NCBI GenBank assembly: GCA_900074745.1
Contig: LT598467.1
Location: 558,001 to 622,000 of the forward strand
DNA from: Lachancea mirantina
Lineage: Eukaryota > Ascomycota > Saccharomycetes > Saccharomycetales > Saccharomycetaceae
DNA: 64,000 nucleotides
Reading direction: 5' to 3'
Made by a program: the position numbers and the translations under genes. Below the pieces are notes generated by a model. It did no database searches and was not told where the DNA came from. It saw only the letters and a list, made by a program, of their open reading frames with translations. This document shows positions 1-9,261 of the stretch, piece after piece (the stretch's first letter is position 1; each line of letters begins with the position of its first letter).

Positions 1-172
1 GACTTTCTATGAAAAAAAATTAATGGTAGGTCTCACCACTTCAAGCATAAACTCTCCTCGCCACAACAATTTCTTCTTTTCTACCTACTTAAGTATATCT
101 AAGTGCTCCTTAAAAGGAACTCAGGTTCGTTTGTGTCTGTTTCTTCAGGCGCCGTCGTTGCTACGAGACGTC

Positions 173-865
173 TTAGTCGAAAAACTTTCGGGACTCAGTG
201 ACGCCAAAAAGCTCTAGTCTGATGGCAGGCAGAGCCTCCTCGTTGAGAAGCTTGAGTCTCTCCTCGAGAGTGTTGTCGACCTCAATTTTCCCGGACTTGT
301 CACTGACAATAGCGCCGCCCGCGGTGTCCTTGGCAAGGTGCTCGGAAGAAACAGCAATTTCGACGTCTTGACCGGTTTTTTCCTTGTATTCCTTGATCAC
401 AGCGTCCTTGATGGATTCGACCGCTTTGACGTCCTGTTCGCGCACCCTGACGATGACTGCGGGCTCAAGAAGCTTGAGCATAGACTCTAGGATAACCTTG
501 TGAAGCACGGGCTTGTACTTCTTGTTGTCCGACGAAAGATTCTTGAGTTCGCCCTTGGCAGACTCAAAAATGTCGTCTAGCACCTGTTCTCTCGTGGCCA
601 AGACCTTGAGACGCATCTTGTTGGCAATCGTCGATTTGGTAACTTGCTGCTTGAGGGTCGCCTTCTTGAGCTTATCCTCGAACGCAGCGTCGATGTTGCT
701 CACCTCGTTTCGCACAAGCCCCGTTTTCTCTATTTCGTACTCCTGATCGGCCTTGAGCTTAATTTCTTTCGATTTCTCTTCCGCCTCCTTTCTGATGAAA
801 GCTTGCATTTTATTCAGCTCGTCGCTGACTTGCGTGGGCGTAAGAGACGTAATTGCGGCTGACAT
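173..865 (-). CDS. VMA4: V-type ATPase V1 subunit E
   Basis: Encodes 230 aa, close to the 233 aa of yeast Vma4. Subunit E pairs with subunit G (Vma10) in the peripheral stalks that hold the catalytic V1 head to the membrane V0 sector of the vacuolar proton pump. The N-terminal third is a long charged helix ([20 protein letters not shown]), followed by the family stretch [13 protein letters not shown] near residue 80. The C-terminal globular part ends in [20 protein letters not shown] and RKFFD, as in S. cerevisiae. The open frame continues upstream of 865 but has no ATG there; [10 protein letters not shown] matches the known start. It is divergent from MIP1, as expected from the VMA4-MIP1 neighbourhood on S. 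cerevisiae chromosome XV. Nothing odd seen. Confidence 0.97.
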   Translation of the reverse strand: MSAAITSLTPTQVSDELNKMQAFIRKEAEEKSKEIKLKADQEYEIEKTGLVRNEVSNIDAAFEDKLKKATLKQQVTKSTIANKMRLKVLATREQVLDDIFESAKGELKNLSSDNKKYKPVLHKVILESMLKLLEPAVIVRVREQDVKAVESIKDAVIKEYKEKTGQDVEIAVSSEHLAKDTAGGAIVSDKSGKIEVDNTLEERLKLLNEEALPAIRLELFGVTESRKFFD

Positions 866-1803
866 TCTATAAAAAGTTTTTTGATTCAAGTATTCACAGT
901 ATTTCCGAAAGTTTTCCACGCCAAATTACAGCTTTCACCTGTCTTATGGATTCGCTTTTAACCAGAAAAACCTGCTTCTCCTAAGGGGTGGTAATCCTTT
1001 GGCTGCTTGTTTCCATATAATATATGATAGTATCATCAAAATTTTCCAAATATCATTACCCACGTTGAACTCGAGCATTACTTGAATGTCACTAACATCA
1101 CGAGCTTACGGTAAACTTTAATGAAAACACGCTTTAAAGCTTTTCTACCTTCTTTCATACTGTTTTTCTTGTTATTTAGAATGCTTATTAGCCTTAGTTG
1201 TAAGTTTTATCTTTATCTTAAATTTAAAGAGTTCTTATACGAAGCTTATAACGTCCTTGCATTGAGACTCACACGTAGCACCCTTAGTGATTAGCTACCG
1301 TGGTCCTTTGAGAAACGTGGAAGGCTTGAGGGTATATTATCAAAGGCCACGAGGGTGTGTTGGAATTCTCTTGACGTTCAGACGTCCCATTGCGAGACGC
1401 GTATGGTTCTCTTAATATAACAGTGCTTTGACTGCGTTGGGGTTATGGCGTAGAAATCTAACGCAAAGACCTACTGTTTACCTCAAAAAAGGATACATCT
1501 TAGTGAGTCTCAGAATTTTGTACCTAAGTAGGCTGTCGCAGCGGCCTCTCCTTCGTTACATTCATTCGTCAAGAAGGGAGAAGTATCATTCTTCGCTAAA
1601 GCGTTGACTTAATGTTGAAGTCACCCTGCGGTGCACAGTCACGGTCGCTACTTGCTACGATGAACGAACGGAGCGTGCTTCCCTCACAATTCTTCAAGCT
1701 CTCTTACATTGTAGGTATCTCTGTGCCCAATATAATAATGACATTTTTTTTGATTTCTCACTTGGAGAAGCATCTCGATAAACAACGTTAGAAAGGGCTG
1801 TAT
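866..1803. other. Divergent promoter gap between VMA4 and MIP1
   Basis: This 938-base gap separates two divergent genes and should hold both promoters. It is AT-rich around 1140-1235. No tRNA B-box, convincing ORF or splice signals were seen. An ACGCGT hexamer lies near 1397, but one copy is not evidence of cell-cycle control. Confidence 0.6.
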
Positions 1804-4800
1804 ATGAGGCTGTATAGGCGATCTATATGGCTTCAACGCCCTGTTATTCGGCATTTCAGTCCCAGCGAGCGTAAAAGCTACTCAACTGGTGAAAAACTGC
1901 GACTCAATGCAGTCGGAATTCAGCACTTAAGTGCTCATCTGCATAAGCAGGTGTTTGGGCGAAATTCAAATCCAAGTCAACAAGAATCTCACGAATCACA
2001 ACACAAAGACTTGGAGCGACTTTCTAAGCAGTTTTTGAGACACCATGGTCTCTTGGGAAAGACTTCTGTGTCGAAACCAATTTCGTTCGATGTTCCCGAA
2101 CTGCAAGGCAATTCTCTTGATGAGCATTTTCAGAAACTAGGCCAATTCGCCGCGTATCCTTACCTTGACATGGCTCGGAACAAGTTCACTAAGCTGGTTC
2201 GCAGGCCTGAACGCTGGATACTGAGAAGTGGGTGGATTCGGTATGAGCCCGGTAAAGACCCGGAACCGGTACCTCGTCCCGAGGAAGATACGATGGTTTT
2301 CGACGTGGAAACCCTATACAAAATTGGACCCTACCCTACGCTGGCCGTAGCAGTCTCCAAAAATGCATGGTACTGTTGGTGCTCACCTTATCTTTGCGGA
2401 GACGAAAGCATTGTACATCTAATTCCAGTGGGCACCCACGAGCGACCGAAGCTTGTAATTGGACATAACGTGGGCTACGATAGAGCGCGCGTACTCGAAG
2501 AGTACAATCTTCAAGAGTCCAAGGCATTTTTTTTGGATACGATGTCATTGCATGTCGCGTCATCCGGTATGTGCGCCCGGCAGCGTCCAAGATGGGTGAA
2601 GAGCCAGAAGGCTATGAACGAGGAAAGTTCTGATAATGATAACGAAACGACAGATTACGACAAGGATTTAGAGGATCCTTGGTTGAGTGTATCCACTGCC
2701 AATTCTTTGAAAGATGTGGCCTTGTTGCATTGCAATATCAACATGGATAAAGACAAGAGAGATGCCTTTAGCACCCTCGATAAACAAAATATTGTAAATG
2801 ATTTTAACGAACTTGTCGATTATTGTGCTACTGACGTAGAAGTTACGAGCAAGGTTTTCGATAAAATTTTTCCGCTTTTCCTTCAAAAATGCCCTCATCC
2901 TGTCTCTTTTGGAGCTTTAAAATTTCTCTCATCTAGTTTTTTGACTACGAGGGCAAGCGAATGGTTCGACTATATCAATCGTTCTGAGACTATTTACCAA
3001 GAAAGTAAAAATTTGGTCGAAGATAAGTTGATCAGCATTATTGAGGAAATCGTCAAACTTAAGGATGACATGGGCTCTGTAAATCGAGACCCATGGCTCA
3101 AGCAATTGGATTGGACCCTCAAGCCTCTGAGGCTCACAAAAAAGGGAGAGCCACATAAGAATCAAAAGCTTCCAGGATATCCTGAGTGGTACAGATCGCT
3201 CTTTCCAACGAAAGATACTGAAAAACCACAAATTTCGATTCGTACCCGCCTTATTCCGATTTTCTTTAGACTTTCATGGGAAGGTTCTCCTGTTGTCTGG
3301 CACGCTGATCATGGTTGGTGTTTCTCAGTTCCATATCATTTGAAGAAGGAGTTCGAGGCAAAGAACTATATTTGTGTTAGAGATCTGAAAGATACGAACG
3401 AAAACGAAAGTGTTTTCAAGATTCCGCATCCTAATGGTCAACAGTTCAAATGCACCACATTACTTAGCAAGCCTTATATTCACTTTTTTGAAAAGGGTGT
3501 TTTGACCTCAGGTTCTGAATTAGCGCACGAGGCTTTGCAAATAAATTCTTCTGGTTCGTATTGGATGTCGGCTAGGGAGCGGATAATGTCCCAGTTTGTT
3601 GTCCCCAAGAAATGTGCTCCTTCGGAATTTAAAGGCCTGACTGGTGATAAAATTGAAAATGATGAGGTTAGTATTATTCTACCAGCGCTTATCCCGATGG
3701 GGACGGTCACGAGAAGATCCGTCGAGAATACTTGGCTCACAGCTTCGAATGCTAAATCAAATCGGATAGGATCTGAGCTCAAAGCTCAAATAAAGGCACC
3801 AAAGAATTATTGCTTTGTAGGCGCGGATGTTGACAGTGAAGAGCTGTGGATTGCTTCGCTAGTGAGTGATTCGGTATTTGGGTTACATGGCGGAACACCT
3901 ATAGGCTGGATGTGCCTGGAGGGTTCGAAGGCGAGTGGAACAGACATGCATAGCAAAACAGCTAGTATATTAAATTGTTCAAGAAGTGAGGCCAAGATTT
4001 TCAACTACGGGAGGATTTATGGGGCTGGCATGAAATTTGCTAGTCAGCTTCTCAAGAAGTTCAATCCTGGTATTACCGATGAGGAGGCCAAACTTACCGC
4101 CGAAAGACTTTATGCCTCAACGAAAGGTACCATTCAGCATTCTAAAACCTTTAAAAAGTTCTGGTTTGGCGGCTCGGAATCGATTCTTTTCAACAAATTA
4201 GAGGGCATTGCTGAACAGAAAGAGCCAAGGACTCCGGTGTTAGGTGCGGGAATTACAAATTCACTGACCAAATCAAATTTGGGTAAAAGCTCCTTTCTAC
4301 CATCTAGAATCAACTGGGCCATCCAGTCTTCGGGAGTTGATTATTTACACCTGCTGTGCTGCTCCATGAACTACTTGATTAAAAAATATTCCTTACGAGC
4401 TCGTCTCGCTTTATCCATTCATGACGAGATTCGGTTCTTGGCAGCCAAAGAAGACAAGTATCGTGTTGCCATGGCTTTGCAAATCAGTAATCTGTGGACC
4501 AGAGCCATTTTCTGCGAACAAATGGGGATTTCTGACTTGCCGCAAAATTGTGCCTTCTTTTCTGCCGTTGATATAGACCACGTCCTTCGTAAAGAAGTTG
4601 ATATGGACTGTATTACACCGTCCAACAAAGAAGCAATACCACACGGCGTCTCATTGAGCATTAAAGAGCTGTTAGAAAAACCCGAAAGCAGTTTAGGAGA
4701 TCCGAACCCAAAAATTGATGTTACGCAATTTTCTTATAACATAAGGGAACGTGTTTTAAAAGCATGCGACAAGGAATACACGGATCATTTTTTAGACTCT

Positions 4801-5529
4801 TTTCTGAAAATTCAGATCCAAACTGCGAAATGGAAAGTCGACGAGCTTGAGCAAGCCTTTCGCCGTGAGTTCGCAAACAAAGCATTAAAAACGCAGTTTT
4901 CTGACACTGATGAAATATCCCTTCAGGAATATATGGATGGCGTTCAACAGGACGATCCCCAGAGGGCAGGATTGGCCCAGACAAGTGCTCATGGAAATGT
5001 CATTGAGTTGCGGGCTTCAGACGCTTTAGGGCCTTTTTCCAACCTTCGCGATCAAGCCAAAATTGCAGCTTGGAACACTCGGGCAAGTACTTTCGATCTA
5101 GAATCACAGCATTTAGTCTCAGCAAAGGAGGGTTTAGACGCATCGGCAATCAAAGCTTCGCGTTTGGGGACTTGTATCAAGACAAGAAGAAACAAGCGAG
5201 TAATTGGAGGAACGAACGCATATACTGCTTTCGAGCAATGCATGAATAAACCTAGAAGCTACGTTGACACAGTTCAAAAAGCACTTTCCGCTATCGATGT
5301 TGATACTGTCGTCAAAAATGTGGTAGAAGGTAAAGCTGTGCCCGAGAAACGAGCAAAATCTGCAAACCCTGCCAAACTTGTGGGCTCAACCAAGAAAAGA
5401 GCCAAAAACCCCTGTACAACAAAAGCAGAATCGCGCTTTAAAACCACCAACGAAAAGGAGTTTGGTGGTTCTTTTCCGCGTCGGACTTTGAAAACGAGCG
5501 ACACTTCACTGGCATCAAATGGGCTTTAG
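1804..5529 (+). CDS. MIP1: Mitochondrial DNA polymerase gamma
   Basis: A 1241-aa family A DNA polymerase that replicates mitochondrial DNA in the matrix. The first ~30 residues are rich in Arg, Ser and hydrophobics without acidic residues (RLYRRSIWLQRPVIRHFSP), as in a mitochondrial presequence. Proofreading exonuclease motifs are intact: Exo I with D167 and E169 (VFDVETL), Exo II with D226 (GHNVGYD), Exo III with D344 (YCATDVEV). Polymerase motif A holds D675 (GADVDSEELW), motif B is around RSEAKIFNYGRIYG, and motif C is H873-D874-E875 (SIHDEI). A long C-terminal extension follows residue ~930, as in S. cerevisiae Mip1 (1254 aa), where it supports polymerase function. It ends 42 bases from the convergent NSRP1-like gene. 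Confidence 0.98.
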   Translation: MRLYRRSIWLQRPVIRHFSPSERKSYSTGEKLRLNAVGIQHLSAHLHKQVFGRNSNPSQQESHESQHKDLERLSKQFLRHHGLLGKTSVSKPISFDVPELQGNSLDEHFQKLGQFAAYPYLDMARNKFTKLVRRPERWILRSGWIRYEPGKDPEPVPRPEEDTMVFDVETLYKIGPYPTLAVAVSKNAWYCWCSPYLCGDESIVHLIPVGTHERPKLVIGHNVGYDRARVLEEYNLQESKAFFLDTMSLHVASSGMCARQRPRWVKSQKAMNEESSDNDNETTDYDKDLEDPWLSVSTANSLKDVALLHCNINMDKDKRDAFSTLDKQNIVNDFNELVDYCATDVEVTSKVFDKIFPLFLQKCPHPVSFGALKFLSSSFLTTRASEWFDYINRSETIYQESKNLVEDKLISIIEEIVKLKDDMGSVNRDPWLKQLDWTLKPLRLTKKGEPHKNQKLPGYPEWYRSLFPTKDTEKPQISIRTRLIPIFFRLSWEGSPVVWHADHGWCFSVPYHLKKEFEAKNYICVRDLKDTNENESVFKIPHPNGQQFKCTTLLSKPYIHFFEKGVLTSGSELAHEALQINSSGSYWMSARERIMSQFVVPKKCAPSEFKGLTGDKIENDEVSIILPALIPMGTVTRRSVENTWLTASNAKSNRIGSELKAQIKAPKNYCFVGADVDSEELWIASLVSDSVFGLHGGTPIGWMCLEGSKASGTDMHSKTASILNCSRSEAKIFNYGRIYGAGMKFASQLLKKFNPGITDEEAKLTAERLYASTKGTIQHSKTFKKFWFGGSESILFNKLEGIAEQKEPRTPVLGAGITNSLTKSNLGKSSFLPSRINWAIQSSGVDYLHLLCCSMNYLIKKYSLRARLALSIHDEIRFLAAKEDKYRVAMALQISNLWTRAIFCEQMGISDLPQNCAFFSAVDIDHVLRKEVDMDCITPSNKEAIPHGVSLSIKELLEKPESSLGDPNPKIDVTQFSYNIRERVLKACDKEYTDHFLDSFLKIQIQTAKWKVDELEQAFRREFANKALKTQFSDTDEISLQEYMDGVQQDDPQRAGLAQTSAHGNVIELRASDALGPFSNLRDQAKIAAWNTRASTFDLESQHLVSAKEGLDASAIKASRLGTCIKTRRNKRVIGGTNAYTAFEQCMNKPRSYVDTVQKALSAIDVDTVVKNVVEGKAVPEKRAKSANPAKLVGSTKKRAKNPCTTKAESRFKTTNEKEFGGSFPRRTLKTSDTSLASNGL

Positions 5530-5571
5530 GTTCTAACAATAAGTATAATACGACAAAGTTTGATGTGTCAC

Positions 5572-6288
5572 TCAATTACCCAAGTTTGAATGCTGTTGTT
5601 GACGGTTCCAGTAATCCTGAATTGCTTGTTCAATATCAGCGTCTGTCTTGACACTTTTCAGAAACTCTGTTGCCCGCTTTTCGGATACTTTACGTGGCTC
5701 TCTGTCCTCGACACGTCCTTTTAAATAGTTCTCATTAACATAAACGTCATTGTACCTGATTTCGGAGTTCCTCACCTGCTTTTGACCGTTATTATCAAAA
5801 TGTTGGTGGCTCTCCTGAAGGTCATTACCTCTTAGTAGACTTGTCGAGGCGAAAAATGTACGCCCACACAATCCTGTAAGATCATGCGCTTCTAGTTCCT
5901 CCCGTTCATTTACGGTGTGAGCCGCAGCTTCTAGCTCTTTCTTCTTATCCGCATACCCTTTTGTCAGGAATTTCTGTCCTCTGGGACTCTTTGCGTCGAA
6001 CTTCTGCTGTTCCAATTCATTTTTAACTGCTTGATAATAAAGCCTACCAAGCTCCTTATCCTTTTGAGACTCTAATATACTCTTGATATACCGAGATTCG
6101 TTGGGTATCTTCGATTTTGGCTCTTCTAATTTAGGTTCCTCGCAAACTTTCTGAGACCAAGATTGTGCTGCTGAAGCTTTCTGAACTTTATCACTTCGCG
6201 CCTTTATGTAGTTGAGATAACCATCATCACTACTATCACTTTCGCTACTATCATCGTTTCCAAATGCTCTTTTTCTTGGTTTCGGCAT
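5572..6288 (-). CDS. NSRP1-like nuclear speckle splicing regulator family protein
   Basis: A 238-aa protein starting MPKPRKRAFGNDD, followed by a Ser/Asp-rich acidic stretch. Residues ~65-145 resemble the N-terminal domain of NSRP1/CCDC55: a YIKSIL segment, a charged coiled-coil-like helix, a KFLTKGYADKKKELE block and an LTG turn. NSRP1 is a nuclear splicing-associated protein in animals; the role in yeast is unknown to me. I recall no S. cerevisiae counterpart between MIP1 and SCD5. An in-frame ATG at 6333 would add 15 residues, mostly hydrophobic; I prefer 6288 because the basic and acidic N terminus fits the family. Its start is 93 bases from the divergent SCD5. The match is from recognition of the motif pattern, not from a search. 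Confidence 0.7.
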   Translation of the reverse strand: MPKPRKRAFGNDDSSESDSSDDGYLNYIKARSDKVQKASAAQSWSQKVCEEPKLEEPKSKIPNESRYIKSILESQKDKELGRLYYQAVKNELEQQKFDAKSPRGQKFLTKGYADKKKELEAAAHTVNEREELEAHDLTGLCGRTFFASTSLLRGNDLQESHQHFDNNGQKQVRNSEIRYNDVYVNENYLKGRVEDREPRKVSEKRATEFLKSVKTDADIEQAIQDYWNRQQQHSNLGN

Positions 6289-6381
6289 TGTTGATGATAT
6301 GAATGGTATAAGCCAAATATATTTCGCAACCATCTTCAACCTTTAACTAGCACAACTTTAGTCAATATTTTAAAGCCATAG

Positions 6382-8262
6382 ATGTCCTACGATTGGCTAA
6401 ACGTTCCTGGCATTGTAATCAACAATGAGGATTCAAATCTGGGGGCACAACCACCGCCCATGGTCTCGTTCAATTTTGGAGAAAGAGAACATACCTCCAA
6501 TGCTAATAACGCATACAACAATCAACCGAAATTACAACATGGTATTCGAACCAATTCCGGATCTTCTGTGTCCGCAGACAATATAAACCGGTATCCAGAA
6601 ACGTTACTTTCTACTCAGCCGGGCCATGAGCGAAGAAGTGCATCGGAAACGGAACTGTCGAAATACGCCGAAACTCAAGAAGACTTACAAGTTCCGCTTT
6701 CACTTTCGCGAAGTCAATTGACCAAAGAAGAAATTAGAACGTACCTCCGATGGTATAATTACATTGCGAGCCGGAAAGGGTCGAAACTGATTTCTCTTGA
6801 AGACGTTTTTAGATTCCTTTCGAATTTCCCTCTGAATGAAATTATCAAAACTAGAATAGAACACATTTTCAAGAGTTGTCGAGGCGCTTTGAATATTGGC
6901 CGGTTTTTTGCGGTTCTGCGTCTTGTTTCGCGTGCCCTCACTAAGGGAGTGCTTCCAACGCGAAGTATGTTGAGAGAATCTGCGCCTATCCCAAAACCAA
7001 AATCTATTTTGGCGCAGGGAAATAACGAAGTCTACGAAGAAGTTGACGAAACACCCCGAGGCGAAAAACCTGAAATTGATTTTGATAGTTTTGCAGCTTT
7101 ACTGCTCACCGGCCAGAAGAAGAAGAGGCTAAGAAGAAGAATTATAAATTACGATAAACGGTCTAAAAGTGTGCGTTTTTCTGACAAGTTGGTAACGTTT
7201 CAGGACGAAATGGTCAAGCCTGAATTTGTCGCGAACCATGAAGCCGCTGTCAATGGTGAAGACGAGGGCCATGATGACGACCCGTCTGAAGGCGCACCTT
7301 TGGATCTTTCATTGCCGATGGATCAACTTTTGAAGAAAATAGCATCCAGAAAGAAGAAGAACGACGCATTGGTAGAAAAGCTTCCTTCGGAGCAGGAGCC
7401 TGAGACCCAAGAGGAACGAGAAGTTTTAGAAGGCATGAAGGAGTCCCTGAATCATTTTCATCAAATTCAGAACGTCGACAACGTTTCGCGAAGCGGAATT
7501 ACAGCCCAAATTAATAATGCACAAGCGACGGCAAATCATCTCAATGTCAATCAAACTCTTTTGGAACCTTTGAAACCTACCGCAACTGGATCTGCGAATC
7601 ACCTTTTCAGGTCTAATTCTCAGCCAGCCAATGTACAGCAAAAACAGTTTCCTTTGCAGGAGCAATCCGGACAGGTGCCGGTAGTGCCAAATACGATAGA
7701 GCCCTTGCGTCCAACGGCAACAGGATCAGCAAATTACATGATGAGGCGCCATCAGAACCTACCACCGCCACAATCACTCCCTGCAGGTAATGCTACGACG
7801 AATGTGCACAATTTGTTTCTAAGTCCAGACTCAAACTACGTTTCGTCTCCCCGTTTAGGCGAACCCGCAGGTCATTCCGGAACCGCAAGTGATTACTTTC
7901 AAAACCTGTTGTCGCACTCGCCGTCCCCTAACAACAGCAGCGCGAGTTTACGTCCCGAAAACTATGGAATATCGTCTCAAGCCAACGGTAGCAGTCTAAG
8001 ACCACCACCGCCACATCCTTTTCACCAACGACCAATGTCAGTATCACCTCAACCTACCCCAGGCGGGTATCCGAATTTTTTCCAGCAGATGTCTGCTAGT
8101 TACACTAATATGCCCGTATTCCAGCATCAAGACATGTCTCCTTCTCCCGTACACCAAATTTCTCCTGCGCCGCCCCTTCATTCTCAACAGGGCAACATCT
8201 TGGGCGACCTGAGAGCCCTCAAAGAGCAAGTTGATCAACTACAAAACAACTATAACAGATAA
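6382..8262 (+). CDS. SCD5: Scd5, PP1-targeting endocytosis and actin patch protein
   Basis: A 626-aa protein (S. cerevisiae Scd5 is 872 aa). Scd5 targets the phosphatase Glc7 to cortical actin patches, where it opposes the kinase Prk1 during clathrin-mediated endocytosis. The start MSYDWLNVPG matches, as does the conserved VPLSLSRSQLTKEEIRTYLR block at ~114-134. The PP1-docking motif is K262-S-V-R-F266, in the place of the KKVRF site of Scd5. Two copies of the Prk1-site repeat are present, LEPLKPTATGSAN at 394 and EPLRPTATGSAN at 440, with the Thr expected to be phosphorylated. The C-terminal third is rich in Pro, Ser, Gln and Asn and ends in a short coiled-coil-like helix. I recall three such repeats in S. 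cerevisiae. Confidence 0.95.
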   Translation: MSYDWLNVPGIVINNEDSNLGAQPPPMVSFNFGEREHTSNANNAYNNQPKLQHGIRTNSGSSVSADNINRYPETLLSTQPGHERRSASETELSKYAETQEDLQVPLSLSRSQLTKEEIRTYLRWYNYIASRKGSKLISLEDVFRFLSNFPLNEIIKTRIEHIFKSCRGALNIGRFFAVLRLVSRALTKGVLPTRSMLRESAPIPKPKSILAQGNNEVYEEVDETPRGEKPEIDFDSFAALLLTGQKKKRLRRRIINYDKRSKSVRFSDKLVTFQDEMVKPEFVANHEAAVNGEDEGHDDDPSEGAPLDLSLPMDQLLKKIASRKKKNDALVEKLPSEQEPETQEEREVLEGMKESLNHFHQIQNVDNVSRSGITAQINNAQATANHLNVNQTLLEPLKPTATGSANHLFRSNSQPANVQQKQFPLQEQSGQVPVVPNTIEPLRPTATGSANYMMRRHQNLPPPQSLPAGNATTNVHNLFLSPDSNYVSSPRLGEPAGHSGTASDYFQNLLSHSPSPNNSSASLRPENYGISSQANGSSLRPPPPHPFHQRPMSVSPQPTPGGYPNFFQQMSASYTNMPVFQHQDMSPSPVHQISPAPPLHSQQGNILGDLRALKEQVDQLQNNYNR

Positions 8263-8553
8263 ATACACAGTTTTTTTCAGAAGCAAACCAGCATTTTACT
8301 GTAAAATCAGAAGCTAAAATAATTTTGTCAAATGCTAGCAAGAATTTCAGAATCTTTATTGTTGTCAGGTTGGCGCTGAAGGCTAGCAATTTTGTTAACC
8401 TATAAATATGTCGCTGGTGTTAAAAAGAGCTTTGTTTTTCGCGGAAAATCGTCCAACATGATATCACCAATTGATCACTTTTTAGAAACGTTATAGTTTC
8501 AAGGCTTTAAATCACCTTCTTGTCAGTAGAATCACGAAACAGATAAGCCCAGG

Positions 8554-8955
8554 ATGTCTTCTTCTGTGCCATATGACCCATATATTCCTGCCGAGGAATC
8601 AAACTCGCAAAATAAAACCGCAGCTTTGAAAGCAGTATGTGTTTGTTCGCCTACTCGTTGATATTACCATGCTGAAACTGAATTCTCACTAACACGTATT
8701 TGGCAGGAAATCGATGATACCGTGGGTATCATGAGAGATAACATCAATAAGGTGGCGGAGCGCGGTGAAAGGCTCACTTCAATTCAGGACAAGGCCGACA
8801 ATCTCGCCGTCTCCGCTCAAGGATTTAAGAGAGGTGCTAACAGGGTTAGAAAACAAATGTGGTGGAAGGACTTGAAAATGAGACTCTGCCTTGTCTTGGT
8901 GATTATTATTCTTTTGGTGGTTATTATCGTTCCCATTGCAGTTCATTTCAGCTGA
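8554..8955 (+). CDS. SNC1/SNC2: Exocytic v-SNARE (synaptobrevin), spliced
   Basis: Exons 8554-8634 and 8707-8955 give a 109-aa R-SNARE that drives fusion of post-Golgi vesicles with the plasma membrane. The variable head [15 protein letters not shown] is followed by the SNARE helix ([20 protein letters not shown] to [20 protein letters not shown]), with the zero-layer Arg in the VAERGERL segment. A C-terminal anchor of ~20 hydrophobic residues ends HFS. The SNARE core is nearly identical to Snc1 and Snc2. The intron falls just before EIDDT, the same place I recall for the SNC1 intron. The gene is the single ancestor-type copy of the WGD pair and lies next to SCD5 and MYO2. Confidence 0.97.
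8635..8706 (+). other. Spliceosomal intron of the SNC gene (72 nt)
   Basis: 5' splice site GTATGT at 8635, branch sequence CACTAAC at 8687-8693 and 3' splice site CAG at 8704-8706. Removal joins LKA to EIDDT in frame and restores the invariant synaptobrevin core. Confidence 0.95.
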
Positions 8956-9261
8956 TTATTCGTTGTCTTGGCTGTGGAAGACAAACTTTGTATCCCAGTG
9001 TCTGATTTTCCCTCATCATACCAACGAAGACCATCGTTACCTTTCCCGCAAGTTCAATGAATGGGTTTTGATATCGCATTAAAATGAAATTCAGTGACAA
9101 CTATAGTTTGATTAGCAGATGCAAGATCAGGCGCATACAGATGTGCACCAACATATATGTAGACTAATTAGTAAAAACAGAATTGATGGATTACATTATA
9201 AGCTTCGCGACTAGACGTAAAATTTCCTGGCATGCTTATTGACCGCCCCTGTAGAGAACCT
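8956..9261. other. Convergent 3' gap between SNC and MYO2
   Basis: Short AT-rich stretch between two convergent genes. No ORF, RNA gene or notable repeat seen; presumably it carries both polyadenylation regions. Confidence 0.5.

Noticed and set aside
1201-1225. A possible replication origin core in the VMA4-MIP1 gap
   Set aside because: TTTTATCTTTA matches the S. cerevisiae ACS at only 10 of 11 positions, a common chance match, and origin motifs differ between yeast genera.
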